Source: Natrialba aegyptia DSM 13077 (GTDB lineage: Archaea; Halobacteriota; Halobacteria; Halobacteriales; Natrialbaceae). Taken from it: a stretch of DNA of 64,000 nt. Numbering within the stretch: position 1 is the stretch's first letter; every line of letters begins with the position of its first letter. The stretch is taken from assembly GCF_000337535.1 (NCBI RefSeq), contig NZ_AOIP01000031.1:162943-226942 (forward strand), read 5' to 3'. This document shows, piece by piece, positions 51,299 to 60,755 of the stretch. The notes beneath the pieces were generated by a model. It was given only the letters and a program-made list of their open reading frames with translations, was not told the origin of the DNA and made no database searches. The translations under genes and the position numbers were made by a program.

Positions 51299-52966
51299 TT
51301 ATAGGCGCTTGCTTACGTACGGGCCGTCCTGGTGATAACCCAGCTTGTTCCGGTAGTACTCCCGCGCGCCGATACCCGAGATGACGCTGACCTTGTCGTA
51401 GCCCGCGTCGGCCGCGAGTTCTTCCGCGCGGTTCATCAGGCGGCGACCGTAGCCCTGGTGTTGGTGCTGGTCCGACTCGCCTGCCTCACCCATCGTAACT
51501 TCGGAGCCGTAGACGTGGAGTTCGCGAATGAGGGCAGTGTTTTCGAGTTCCGGCCGAACGGGGTCGTTCGGGAACCGGAGCCGACAGAAGCCGATCAGCA
51601 GATCCTGGTCGAAGTCCTCGAAGGAGATGAAGTGCTCCGTGCCGCCGCAGGCGTCGTAGGTCATCACGTCGAGGTCGACCTCGTTCGGCTCGGCGTCGTT
51701 CATGCCGACCTCCCGACAGCGGATGCACTCGCAGTTCCAGTCGTGGTCGTCCATTCGCTTTCGGGCTAACTGGCGGAGGTTCGACTTCCAGACGCCCGCG
51801 TCGATGTAGTCCGCCGGGATATCCCGCTGGACGCGCTGGAGCCGCGTGTAGCGCGGGATCATGTCCTTGATCTCGGCGACCAGTTCGGCGGCCTCGTCGT
51901 TGTCGAGCGGCTCGTACTCGCCCTCGTGCCACCAGTCGTAGGTCGCCGTGCCGCGGACGATCAGCGTCGGGTAGATCTTCAGGTAGTCGGGTTTCCATTG
52001 GTCCTGCTCGAAGAGCCGGCGGAAGTCCTCCAGACACATCTCCTTGCTCATGCCCGGCTGGCCGGGCATCATGTGGAAGCCGACCTTGAACGCCGAATCG
52101 CGCAGGCGCTGGTTGGCCTCGATCGAGGCCTGCACGCCGTGGCCGCGGTGCATCTCGCGGTTGATCCGCTCGTAGGTCGTCTGCACCCCGACCTCGACTT
52201 TCGTGCCGCCCAGATCGAGCATCCGGTCGATCTGCTCGGGATCGCACCAGTCGGGCTTGGTCTCGAACGTCGTCCCGATGTTCCGAACGTCTCCCGTCTC
52301 GTTCTCGGCGATCACGTCTTCTAAATACTTGAACTCGTACTCGGCGGGGTCCTCGGCGAAGCTTTCGCCCTCCGCGGGTTCGGGCTCCTTGTCGACGTCG
52401 TAGTCGTTCATCGCTTCCAGGGCGCGCTTGACGAACCACTCCTGGTAATCGTGGCTCCGGGCGGTCATCGTCCCGCCCATCAGGATGAGTTCGACCTTGT
52501 CGATCGGGTGGCCGATTTCGCGGAGCTGTTCGAGGCGCAGCGTCACCTGGCCGTAGGGATCGTAGTCGTTCTGCACGCCGCGGGCGGCGGCGGGTTCGTT
52601 GCCGGTGTAGCTCTGGGACGAAGAGAACTCCGAGTCGGGGCCGCCGGGGCAGTAGAGACACTTCCCGTGCGGGCAGCGCTCGGGAGAGGTCATGATCGCG
52701 ACCGGCGAGACGCCAGAGGCGGTGCGGACGGGTTTGCGCTGAAGCACCGTTTCGAGGTCCTCGCGGTGCTCTTTTGGCGCGTAATCGAGGAGTTCCGAGT
52801 TCTTCGGAACCTTCGGTGCGGAGTGCTCCGAACAGGCCTCGAGTTTGGCCTTCTCGACTTCGTCGCGTTCGACGTCGCCTGCGAGAATCCGCTCGACGAG
52901 CGTCTCGCAGACTCGCTCGAACGCCTCGGTTTCGGTCGGCTCGCGGTCGGGCGTCTCGGTACTCAC
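51299..52966 (-). CDS. elp3: Elp3 tRNA U34 modification radical SAM/acetyltransferase
   Basis: A 555-residue Elp3. The radical SAM cluster motif is CPHGKCLYC (about residue 100), preceded by PVRTASGVSPVAIMTSPERC. The C-terminal GNAT acetyltransferase domain covers about 400-555 (HVYGSEVTMGEAG, then YGRRLMNRAEELA). Elp3 makes 5-carboxymethyl-uridine at wobble position 34 of tRNAs. Length and both domains are complete. Confidence 0.95.
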   Translation of the reverse strand: MSTETPDREPTETEAFERVCETLVERILAGDVERDEVEKAKLEACSEHSAPKVPKNSELLDYAPKEHREDLETVLQRKPVRTASGVSPVAIMTSPERCPHGKCLYCPGGPDSEFSSSQSYTGNEPAAARGVQNDYDPYGQVTLRLEQLREIGHPIDKVELILMGGTMTARSHDYQEWFVKRALEAMNDYDVDKEPEPAEGESFAEDPAEYEFKYLEDVIAENETGDVRNIGTTFETKPDWCDPEQIDRMLDLGGTKVEVGVQTTYERINREMHRGHGVQASIEANQRLRDSAFKVGFHMMPGQPGMSKEMCLEDFRRLFEQDQWKPDYLKIYPTLIVRGTATYDWWHEGEYEPLDNDEAAELVAEIKDMIPRYTRLQRVQRDIPADYIDAGVWKSNLRQLARKRMDDHDWNCECIRCREVGMNDAEPNEVDLDVMTYDACGGTEHFISFEDFDQDLLIGFCRLRFPNDPVRPELENTALIRELHVYGSEVTMGEAGESDQHQHQGYGRRLMNRAEELAADAGYDKVSVISGIGAREYYRNKLGYHQDGPYVSKRL

Positions 52967-53030
52967 TATCCACCGTTCATCGGGCGGCGCGAATAAGCGT
53001 GTCGGACTCGCTACCGCTCGCTCGCGGCCG

Positions 53031-53264
53031 TCACTCTGCGTTCGGCTGTGGCGGAAATTCCTCGTCTTCGTCGTCGAGTTCGACGAACGATGTCGCGCCG
53101 CACTGACAGCCGGTCCGCTGCCCGATCAGAAGAATCTTGCCGTCGGGCCATTTTTCGGCCGCGTAGGCCGTTCCGCATTCCGAACAGACGGCAGCAACCT
53201 TCTGTGTTCCTGATTCGTGGTCCTCGGCATCACCCGACGAGTTCGGTGACGACTCCTTCGACAT
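53031..53264 (-). CDS. Small zinc-ribbon protein (77 aa)
   Basis: A 77-residue protein with Cys27-Cys30 (CSECG) and Cys53-Cys55 (CQCG), acidic ends and a short beta-hairpin between the pairs. The C-x2-C ... C-x-C layout is that of the CPxCG-like small proteins elsewhere in the window, but the core sequence differs and no RNA-like element adjoins it. Function unknown. Confidence 0.75.
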   Translation of the reverse strand: MSKESSPNSSGDAEDHESGTQKVAAVCSECGTAYAAEKWPDGKILLIGQRTGCQCGATSFVELDDEDEEFPPQPNAE

Positions 53265-53333
53265 AGCAGTACTATCGGTTAGAACGTGGAAACGAATACC
53301 GCTGTGAGTTCGAGGCTGCTTATAACGGGGCGC

Positions 53334-54014
53334 TCAGTCTGCGTCGTCGATTTCGCGTTTTGCTTGCTCCGAGGAGACGACCAGCGTGTTTTCCGTCAAG
53401 TTCTTGGTTGCTCGGCGAAGGCGTTCCGAAACCGCGTTCGTGGAGATGTCGAGTTCGACTGCGAGATCGCCGATCTGGGCGTCGCGGGGCACGTCGAAGT
53501 ACCCCATTTCGAGCGCCGTAACGAGAACTGCGCGTTGGGCGCTCGTCAGGTCGTACTCGCGTTCTTTCGGTGCGGACCCGTCGTAGATCCGTTGCAGTTC
53601 GAACGCGTACTCCTTGCGCTGAAAGTACTGGTGGAACTCCTCGAGAGACGCCTGATCCACGAACTTGAGTTTGAAAAACCAGTGGCCATCCACCGCGGTC
53701 GCCTCCTGAACGATGCCGTGTTGATCGACGATCTCGTCGACCCGCTCTTGGACCGCCTCGTCCCAGTGAACGTTGAAATAGCCGATGCCGTCCTCGCTGT
53801 CGAGGAACTCGTACCCGACGATGCTCTGGTCAGCTGCCAGTGCCGTCGTGATGGGGTCGATTTCGGCGTTCGTGAACCACAGAAACGGCATGACCCACTC
53901 TCGGCTGTGCGTCGCGAGCCGTTCGACCTCGATCGTCACGTCGGGAACCCGGTCGAACGTTTCCCCGAGCGCGAACGCACCCGCTGGGATCGTGAACTCG
54001 GCGATGACACTCAT
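53334..54014 (-). CDS. Bat-like HTH_10 transcriptional regulator
   Basis: A 226-residue haloarchaeal regulator of the bacterio-opsin activator type: an N-terminal sensor-like domain (AEFTIPAGAFALGETFD) and a C-terminal HTH_10 domain (about 155-215, LTSAQRAVLVTALEMGYFDVP, IGDLAVELDISTNAVSERLRRA). It probably activates or represses a stress or light-linked regulon. It diverges from the mrp operon by 193 bases, so it may regulate it. Confidence 0.9.
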   Translation of the reverse strand: MSVIAEFTIPAGAFALGETFDRVPDVTIEVERLATHSREWVMPFLWFTNAEIDPITTALAADQSIVGYEFLDSEDGIGYFNVHWDEAVQERVDEIVDQHGIVQEATAVDGHWFFKLKFVDQASLEEFHQYFQRKEYAFELQRIYDGSAPKEREYDLTSAQRAVLVTALEMGYFDVPRDAQIGDLAVELDISTNAVSERLRRATKNLTENTLVVSSEQAKREIDDAD

Positions 54015-54207
54015 GGGAGAGCAAGCGGACGATGCGGGATAAGCCGCGTGGTTGAGATGGCAATAGCTCCCTCGGGTGCGGGATGCTCCGATTGGTGTGG
54101 GTCAATCCGGATCGAATCGTTCGCGAGCGCGCCCCTGACGTCGGTCGAAAACCGCGAATTCCGGGTGAATCGTTAAGTTGGCGCTGCTGGTAGTCAAAAC
54201 AGACTGA

Positions 54208-56673
54208 ATGCCCCCGGAGCTGTCGGTCGTGCTCGCCGTAGTCACAGCGCCGTTTGCAGTTGCGGGTGTGACGCCGCTGCTGATCCGATCGCTCGGCGAG
54301 AAGACGGGCTATGCCGGGGCGGCGGTCGCCGCGTTCTGTTTCGCCCTCCTCGGAACGCAGTACGGCTCCGAGGGAACCGTCGAACTGGCCTGGATTCCGT
54401 CGCTCGAGGTCGCGCTCCGGTTTTACGTCGACGGCTGGGCGTTGTTGTTCGCACTCCTCGCGAGCGGCATCGGCGCGCTCGTATTCTTGTACTCGCCGGC
54501 GTACATGCACGGCGAGTCCGGACTCGCCAGATACTACGCTGCACTGCTCGCGTTCATGGGCTCGATCATCGGAATCGCACTCGCCGCCGACCTCATCGCA
54601 ATCTTCCTCTTCTGGGAACTCACCAGCCTCTGTTCGTTCGTGCTGATCGGCTTTCACACCGACGACGCGTCCTCGCAGTACGCCGCCCGAATGGCGATGC
54701 TCGTGACGGTCGGCGGCGGGCTGTTCGTGCTCGTCGGCTTTCTCCTGCTCGCGTTCGTCGCGGGTGACATCGTCGGTCCCGGAACGTCCGCCTTCGACCT
54801 CGCCGCGATGCTCGACCGACCCGACGAGATGCAGACCGCGCTGCGGGAGGCGGGCCTGTTCGTTCCGGTGCTGGGGCTACTCGCAGTCGGCGCGGCAACC
54901 AAATCCGCACAGGTGCCGCTTCACTTCTGGCTCCCCAACGCGATGGCCGCGCCCACGCCCGTTTCGGCCTTTCTCCACTCCGCGACGATGGTCAAAGTCG
55001 GCGTCTACTTCGTCGGCCGCGTTCGCCCGCTGTTTGCGAGCCTCGAGTGGGTGGTGCTGTTCGCAACGCTCGGCTTAGCGACGATGACGATCTGCGCCCT
55101 TCTCGCCGTCGCCGCGACGGACATCAAAGAACTGCTCGCCTACTCGACGGCGAGTCACCTCGGGCTCATGATCGCCGGCTTCGGATTCACCTCGATCCTC
55201 GGCGCGGAAACCGGCGTCTTCCACCTGTTCAACCACGCGCTCTTCAAGGCCGCCCTGTTCCTGATCGCCGGTATCATCGCTCACGAGACGGGGACGCGGC
55301 GTCTCGATGAACTCGGCGGACTCCGACACGACCTCCCCGTGACGGCATTTCTCACCGCTATCGTCGCCCTCAGTATGGGCGGTATCCCGCCGTTCAGCGG
55401 CTTCTACTCGAAGGAACTCCTCTTCGAGGCGACCGTCGAAGCGAGCCACCACCACGACCTCGGCCCGCTCGACTGGCTCTACCCGGCCGTCGCCGTCTTC
55501 GGAAGCATCTTCACCGTCCTGTACTCGCTTCGATTCCTCGCGCTCTTCTTCGGCCGCCAACCCGACTCGCTCGACCACGTTCATCGGCCGCCGGTTATAC
55601 TGCTCGTCTCCCCCGCCGTCCTGGCCGCACTGACGGCCGTCGTCAGCATCGATCCCGAACTCGCGGTTCGGGCGATCGTGCAGGCCGGCGTCGACGCGAC
55701 CGCCGTCGATCCCGGGGCCCACGAGATGCACGTCGGGCTCCCGACGTCATATTCGCCGGCCGTCGGGATGAGCGCCGTCGCGATCGGTAGCGGCGTCCTC
55801 GCGTACCCGTTCTACGACTCCATTCACCGCAGCATCCGATCGATCCCCCGAGCGGTCCCGCCGATCGGCGCGAACTGGTGGTACGACGCGATCACCGAGC
55901 GTCTCACCGACGACGGCGCGTGGCTCGCATCACGCGTTCACAACGGCCTGCTCCGGACGTACGCGACCTGGACGCTCACCGCCACCTGCGTTCTCGCACT
56001 TGCCGGCTTCGTCGCGACCGATGCCGCCGTCCCTCCCGTCGGGTTCGACCCCGCTTCCCTCACCGGTCTCGACGTTCCGATTGCGGCCGCACTCGTCCTC
56101 TCCCTCGCAGTCGTCGCGGGCCTCGCGGTCGTCACCGCCGACTCGCACGTCGCCGGCATCCTCACGCTCTCGATCCTCGGATTCATGATCGCCATCTTCT
56201 ACATCCTCGCCAGCGCGCCCGACCTCGCACTGACCCAACTCGTCGTCGAAACGCTCGTGCTGGTGATCTTCCTGCTCGTCGTCGAAGAGATCCCGGAGTA
56301 CTACGAAGTCAGTCTCGGCAGGGTCGCTCGGGACGCCGCCCTCTCCGTCCTGGTCGGCGCAACCGCGTTCATCACCGTCCTCCTCACGACCGACGCCCGA
56401 CCCGCCGGCGAGAGCGCGATCGCGCGCTACTACACCGAACACGCCGTTCCCGAGGGCGGCGGACAGAACATCGTCAACGTGATCCTGGTCGACTTTCGCA
56501 GCTTCGACACGCTCGGTGAACTCGTCGTGATCGCCGTCGCCGCGATTTCGATCCTCACGCTCATCGTCATGCGCTCACGCGGTGACGAGAGTTCAGTCGC
56601 AATCGAGGATGCGGAGGGCGGGAGTGCGAACGAATCGCACGAAAGCCACGAGACCCGAGGTGAATCCGAATGA
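54208..56673 (+). CDS. mrpA: Mrp Na+/H+ antiporter subunit A
   Basis: An 821-residue subunit, the largest of the Mrp complex. It resembles NuoL, with about 14 helices then the C-terminal MrpA extension (DUF4040/MbhE-like). Key segments are FWELTSLCSFVLIGFHTDD, STASHLGLMIAGFGF and FNHALFKAALFLIAGII with the conserved Lys. An acidic tail rich in Glu, Ser and His ends the protein. The complex drives H+-coupled Na+ export. It opens a seven-gene operon in which every junction overlaps. Confidence 0.94.
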   Translation: MPPELSVVLAVVTAPFAVAGVTPLLIRSLGEKTGYAGAAVAAFCFALLGTQYGSEGTVELAWIPSLEVALRFYVDGWALLFALLASGIGALVFLYSPAYMHGESGLARYYAALLAFMGSIIGIALAADLIAIFLFWELTSLCSFVLIGFHTDDASSQYAARMAMLVTVGGGLFVLVGFLLLAFVAGDIVGPGTSAFDLAAMLDRPDEMQTALREAGLFVPVLGLLAVGAATKSAQVPLHFWLPNAMAAPTPVSAFLHSATMVKVGVYFVGRVRPLFASLEWVVLFATLGLATMTICALLAVAATDIKELLAYSTASHLGLMIAGFGFTSILGAETGVFHLFNHALFKAALFLIAGIIAHETGTRRLDELGGLRHDLPVTAFLTAIVALSMGGIPPFSGFYSKELLFEATVEASHHHDLGPLDWLYPAVAVFGSIFTVLYSLRFLALFFGRQPDSLDHVHRPPVILLVSPAVLAALTAVVSIDPELAVRAIVQAGVDATAVDPGAHEMHVGLPTSYSPAVGMSAVAIGSGVLAYPFYDSIHRSIRSIPRAVPPIGANWWYDAITERLTDDGAWLASRVHNGLLRTYATWTLTATCVLALAGFVATDAAVPPVGFDPASLTGLDVPIAAALVLSLAVVAGLAVVTADSHVAGILTLSILGFMIAIFYILASAPDLALTQLVVETLVLVIFLLVVEEIPEYYEVSLGRVARDAALSVLVGATAFITVLLTTDARPAGESAIARYYTEHAVPEGGGQNIVNVILVDFRSFDTLGELVVIAVAAISILTLIVMRSRGDESSVAIEDAEGGSANESHESHETRGESE

Positions 56674-57134
56674 CGACCGTCATCATGCGAACGACAGCTC
56701 GCATCGTCGTCCCAATCGTTCTGATCGTCGCCATCTCGCTGCTTATCGAGGGGCACAACCTCCCCGGTGGCGGCTTCATCGCCGGCGTCCTCACGTCGAC
56801 CGCGTTCGTGATCGTCTACATCGCGTTCGGCCTCGATTTCTTGGAACGGGGCGTCCTCGGCCGCGATGTCGATCCCGGAAAGACACCCTCGCGCGATCGC
56901 GTCGTCGTCGCCTACCGCCGGCTGTTTACGGTCGGCCTCGCGATCGCCGTCGTCAGCGGGCTAGTCCCGCTTGCGCTCGATCACCCCTTCCTGTCGCAGT
57001 CGTACATCGTTCTCGAGGGCGTGCCGCTCTACCATCACCTCGAAATCGCGAGCGCGCTGGCGTTCGATCTGGGGGTCTACTGCGTCGTCGTCGGCGGCCT
57101 GCTGACGATTATTTCGGTGGTGGGTGCCGAATGA
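56670..57134 (+). CDS. mrpB: Mrp antiporter subunit B
   Basis: A 154-residue MnhB-domain protein with four helices and the motif EGHNLPGGGFIAGV. It overlaps mrpA by ATGA at 56670 and mrpC the same way at 57131. Part of the Mrp complex in the cytoplasmic membrane. Confidence 0.93.
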   Translation: MTTVIMRTTARIVVPIVLIVAISLLIEGHNLPGGGFIAGVLTSTAFVIVYIAFGLDFLERGVLGRDVDPGKTPSRDRVVVAYRRLFTVGLAIAVVSGLVPLALDHPFLSQSYIVLEGVPLYHHLEIASALAFDLGVYCVVVGGLLTIISVVGAE

Positions 57135-57484
57135 GTGCGTTCGTCCTCGCGCTCGTCGTCGGCGCACTGTTTGCACTCGGGACGTTCCTCCTCCTTCGAC
57201 GCGACCTGATCCGCGTCGTCTGGGGACTCGCCATCGTCAGCCAGGCGGCAAACGTCTACCTGCTGGCGATGGGTGGGATCGAACTCGGCGGCTTCGAGAC
57301 CGTCCCGATCCTCGCCGGCCACGGCGAGGGCGTCCCCGAGACGACCGATCCGGTCGTGCAAGCACTCGTCCTCACGGCCATCGTCATCGGCTTTGGCATG
57401 ACCGCCTTCGCGCTCGTGCTCTCCTACCGCGTCTACGAGGAACACGACACGCTCGACGCCTCCGAACTGGGTGATCGCGAGTGA
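57131..57484 (+). CDS. mrpC: Mrp antiporter subunit C
   Basis: A 117-residue NuoK-like subunit with three helices, including VVWGLAIVSQAANVYLLA and VVQALVLTAIVIGFGMTAF with the expected PVxQALVLTAIVI signature. It starts inside the mrpB stop (ATGA). An acidic tail follows the last helix. Confidence 0.93.
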   Translation: MSAFVLALVVGALFALGTFLLLRRDLIRVVWGLAIVSQAANVYLLAMGGIELGGFETVPILAGHGEGVPETTDPVVQALVLTAIVIGFGMTAFALVLSYRVYEEHDTLDASELGDRE

Positions 57485-59256
57485 ACGGGATGGCGCTACA
57501 GACGCTGTCTCCCGGCGCGGAATCGACGCTGGTGATCGCTCCCATGCTGATCGTCCTCGTCGCAGCCGTCGGCACGTTGCTCCTCGGAACTCGCCCCCGC
57601 GCCCGAGCGGGCGTCAGCCTCGCGGGCGGCGCGGCCTACCTCGTCGCCGTCGCAGCGATCGACTGGTACGTCGTTCTCGCGCCCGACGCACCGGGCGCTG
57701 CAACCTATCAGGTCGGCGGGCTTCCGGCCCCCTTCGGAATCACGCTCGTCGCCGACGGACTCTCGGCGTTTATGCTGACGATGGTCGGCGTGATCGGCGT
57801 CGCCTCGCTCGTCTTCTCGATCCGAGTCCTCCCTGAACTCGACCGGCGCAGCTACTACTTTCCGCTGTTTCACTTCCTGGCGCTCGGCGTCACCGGCGCG
57901 TTCCTTACGGGCGATCTGTTCAACCTGTTCGTCTGGTTCGAGGTGATGTTGATGGTGAGTTACATTTTCGTCGCCTACTACGGCGGCCCCCAGCACACCC
58001 GCGCCGCGTTCTGGTACGTCGCGCTCAACCTGCTCGCCAGCGCCGTCTTCCTGCTCGGCGTCGGCGGCATCTACGCGACGACGGGGACGCTCAACATGGC
58101 CGATCTCGCGCGTCGACTCGCCGCGCCCGCGGCGTACGGAATCGATCCTGGCCCGGTCGTCGGCCTCCTCGGCCTCCTCCTGTCGGTGTTCGCGATCAAA
58201 GCGGGGCTCGTCCCCTTCCAGTTCTGGATCCCGACCGCCTATCGGGCCGCTCCGCCTCCGATCACCGCACTACTCGCGGGCGCGACCAAGAAGGTCGGCA
58301 TCTATGCTATCATTCGGCTCTCGTTCACCGTCTTCGCGGACGCCCAGATCGGTGTCGACCTCGCCATTCCGGCCGTCGGCACGATACTCGCGGGCGACTC
58401 GCCGCTCGCGTTCATCGGTGCCGTCCTGTTCGTCATGGGCACCGCAAGCATCCTCGTCGGCGGACTCGGTGCCGTCGGCCGAGACTCCCTCGAGGGCGTC
58501 CTCGCGTACTCGAGCATCGGCCAGGTCGGCTTCATCGCGGTTCCGGTCGCGATCGCCGCAACGACGACAGTTCCAGACGTTCGCCACATTGCGATCGTCG
58601 CCGCACTGGTGTACGCCCTCAATCACGCCCTGGCGAAGGGCATGCTCTTTCTCGCGGTCGGGGCGGTCCGAACGGCGACCGGAACGAGCCGTCTCGCCGA
58701 CCTCGGCGGCCTGGCAAGCCGTTCGCCACCCCTCGCCGGGGCGTTTTTCATCGGCTCGCTCGCGCTCGTCGGCATCCCCCCGCTATCGGGCTTTTTCGGT
58801 AAATTCCTCGTCTTCGACGCCGCCGCCCAGGCGGGATCGATGTCGGTGCTCGTGCTCCTCCTCGCCGGCTCGCTGTTGACGATCGCGTACGTAACGCGGG
58901 CCTGGAACCGAAGCTTCTGGGGACAACGAACACCCGCGGTCGACGACGCGGTTACCGACCCGGTTCAGGTGGCCGTTCTCCTCGCGCTCGCCGTGACGAT
59001 CGTCGCCGTCGGCATCGGATTCGAGCCGATCTACCGATTCGCGGACGCCGCCGCGACGGCCGCCCTCGATACCGACGGCTATATCGACGCCGTCGATCCG
59101 AACCAGACGGTCTCCGGCGCGGACGGCGGCAATGTGGACGCGGGTGCAGGCGCAGGCGAAGGTGGAGGCGGAGGCGAAACTGGAATGGGTACTGAACCTG
59201 AAACGGAACCCGGAACTGGAACGATCAACACCAGTAATGGAGGTGACACCCCATGA
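57481..59256 (+). CDS. mrpD: Mrp antiporter subunit D
   Basis: A 591-residue NuoM/N-like subunit with about 14 helices. Segments FNLFVWFEVMLMVSYIFVAY, LLAGATKKVGIYAI and YALNHALAKGMLFLAVGA carry the proton-path Glu and Lys residues. The start is GTG 57481, overlapping the mrpC stop, or possibly ATG 57490. The last 45 residues are a Gly/Glu/Thr low-complexity tail. Confidence 0.92.
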   Translation: MNGMALQTLSPGAESTLVIAPMLIVLVAAVGTLLLGTRPRARAGVSLAGGAAYLVAVAAIDWYVVLAPDAPGAATYQVGGLPAPFGITLVADGLSAFMLTMVGVIGVASLVFSIRVLPELDRRSYYFPLFHFLALGVTGAFLTGDLFNLFVWFEVMLMVSYIFVAYYGGPQHTRAAFWYVALNLLASAVFLLGVGGIYATTGTLNMADLARRLAAPAAYGIDPGPVVGLLGLLLSVFAIKAGLVPFQFWIPTAYRAAPPPITALLAGATKKVGIYAIIRLSFTVFADAQIGVDLAIPAVGTILAGDSPLAFIGAVLFVMGTASILVGGLGAVGRDSLEGVLAYSSIGQVGFIAVPVAIAATTTVPDVRHIAIVAALVYALNHALAKGMLFLAVGAVRTATGTSRLADLGGLASRSPPLAGAFFIGSLALVGIPPLSGFFGKFLVFDAAAQAGSMSVLVLLLAGSLLTIAYVTRAWNRSFWGQRTPAVDDAVTDPVQVAVLLALAVTIVAVGIGFEPIYRFADAAATAALDTDGYIDAVDPNQTVSGADGGNVDAGAGAGEGGGGGETGMGTEPETEPGTGTINTSNGGDTP

Positions 59257-59942
59257 CCGTCCGCACCTGGCCCGTCGCCGGCATCGTCTTCGCCGTGCTC
59301 TGGATCTTCGTCCGCGGCATCGAACTCGCACCCGCAGCGCTCGTCGGACAGTTCCTCGCCGGCATCGTCGTCGGCCTCCCGATCGCGTTCCTCTTCCGGC
59401 GTCTGTACGGAAAGTACACCGATCTCGGTCGGCTGGGCCACGCCTCACCGTACGCCGGCCGCTACCTCGCGGCCTTCTCGTGGGAACTCGTCCGTGCAAA
59501 CCTCGATGTCGCCTACCGAGTTCTCTCTCCCCGGGTGAAGATCGAACCCGAAGTAATCCTGGTCCCGCTTCGCGTCCAGACCGTCGCCGGAATCACGCTC
59601 ATCGCCAACAGTATCACCCTCACGCCAGGCACCGTCGCCCTGGATCACGACCCGGACGAAAACGCGCTGTACGTCCACGCGATCGACGGTCGCGATCCCG
59701 AATCGATCGCCGCCCCCATCAGAACCTGGGAAACCTATGCACTGGAGATGTTCGACGAGGAACTGTCTCCGTCCGATCCGCCACCCGCAATCATCACCGG
59801 ACGCGAGGACGACGACACGAACGCTGCACGCGAACGAACCCACCACGACCGAGGCGAAGACGACCATCACAACGGAATGCCCAACGGAGAGCCGAACTCC
59901 GACGACCAGCACAGCCAGACGGAGGCCGACGAGGATGAGTGA
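59253..59942 (+). CDS. mrpE: Mrp antiporter subunit E
   Basis: A 229-residue MnhE-domain protein with two or three N-terminal helices and the segment LIANSITLTPGTVALDHD. The last 70 residues form an unusual acidic His/Asp/Asn-rich tail (HHDRGEDDHHNG). It overlaps mrpD by ATGA and mrpF by eight bases. Confidence 0.92.
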   Translation: MTVRTWPVAGIVFAVLWIFVRGIELAPAALVGQFLAGIVVGLPIAFLFRRLYGKYTDLGRLGHASPYAGRYLAAFSWELVRANLDVAYRVLSPRVKIEPEVILVPLRVQTVAGITLIANSITLTPGTVALDHDPDENALYVHAIDGRDPESIAAPIRTWETYALEMFDEELSPSDPPPAIITGREDDDTNAARERTHHDRGEDDHHNGMPNGEPNSDDQHSQTEADEDE

Positions 59943-60222
59943 CGATCCAGCCGTCCTCGAATGGACCGTTCGTACAGCACTGATCCTCGTCAGCGGACTC
60001 TGTCTGCTCTGTGGCTATCGCGTCGTTCAGGGACCGACGACGCCCGACCGCGTCGTCGCACTGGACGCTATCGCCACGAACGTCGTCGCAATTGCCGTCC
60101 TGTTCGCACTTCAAACCGGCCGCGGGCTCTTCATTACGGTGAGTCTCGTCCTCGCCATCATCGGCTTTATCGCCACGGTCGCCGTCGCCAAATTCGTCAC
60201 GGAGGGCGAGATCATCGAATGA
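59935..60222 (+). CDS. mrpF: Mrp antiporter subunit F
   Basis: A 95-residue three-helix subunit with RVVQGPTTPDRVVALDAI, the MnhF hallmark. It starts at ATG 59935 within the mrpE end and overlaps mrpG by ATGA at 60219. Confidence 0.93.
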   Translation: MSDDPAVLEWTVRTALILVSGLCLLCGYRVVQGPTTPDRVVALDAIATNVVAIAVLFALQTGRGLFITVSLVLAIIGFIATVAVAKFVTEGEIIE

Positions 60223-60611
60223 TCCGATCCGCACTCATCATCGCCCTGATCGTCGTCGGCGTCTTCTTCCTCACCGTCGGCACGATCGGACTGCTCCGCC
60301 TCCCGAACGTCTACAACCGCATGCACGCAACGAGCAAGCCCACGACGCTCGGCACCGCCGCAATCTTCCTCGCCGGCTTCGTCTCCTTCGGCCCCGGAAA
60401 CGAAGGCCTCACCTCGCTCATCGGCATCGCATTCCTCTTCCTGACCGTCCCGACCGGCGCACACATGATCGCCCGCTCCGCACACCGCAGCGGCGTTCCC
60501 TTCGAGGACAGCGTCGTCTGGCCCGACGAGTCGACGAGTGAAGACGACGGTGAACAGAGAGGTGAACTCGAGCAGTCCGAAACCGCCGACGACTCGAGTT
60601 CAGATGCGTAA
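60219..60611 (+). CDS. mrpG: Mrp antiporter subunit G
   Basis: A 130-residue three-helix subunit with LLRLPNVYNRMHATSKPTTLG, the MnhG signature, and an acidic C-terminal tail of about 35 residues. It is the last gene of the operon. Confidence 0.93.
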   Translation: MIRSALIIALIVVGVFFLTVGTIGLLRLPNVYNRMHATSKPTTLGTAAIFLAGFVSFGPGNEGLTSLIGIAFLFLTVPTGAHMIARSAHRSGVPFEDSVVWPDESTSEDDGEQRGELEQSETADDSSSDA

Positions 60612-60755
60612 CGCTGTGCCGTTCTGTTGCGTGCGGGTCCGCTCGCCGTCGGTCCGATTCGTCGCCGAACGGCACCGCGACGCCGTCGCTATCGGCCGAT
60701 AGTGTCCGGAGGACGAGACTGCGTTGTGACGCGCCGTCTGGCGGTCGACGTAGTG

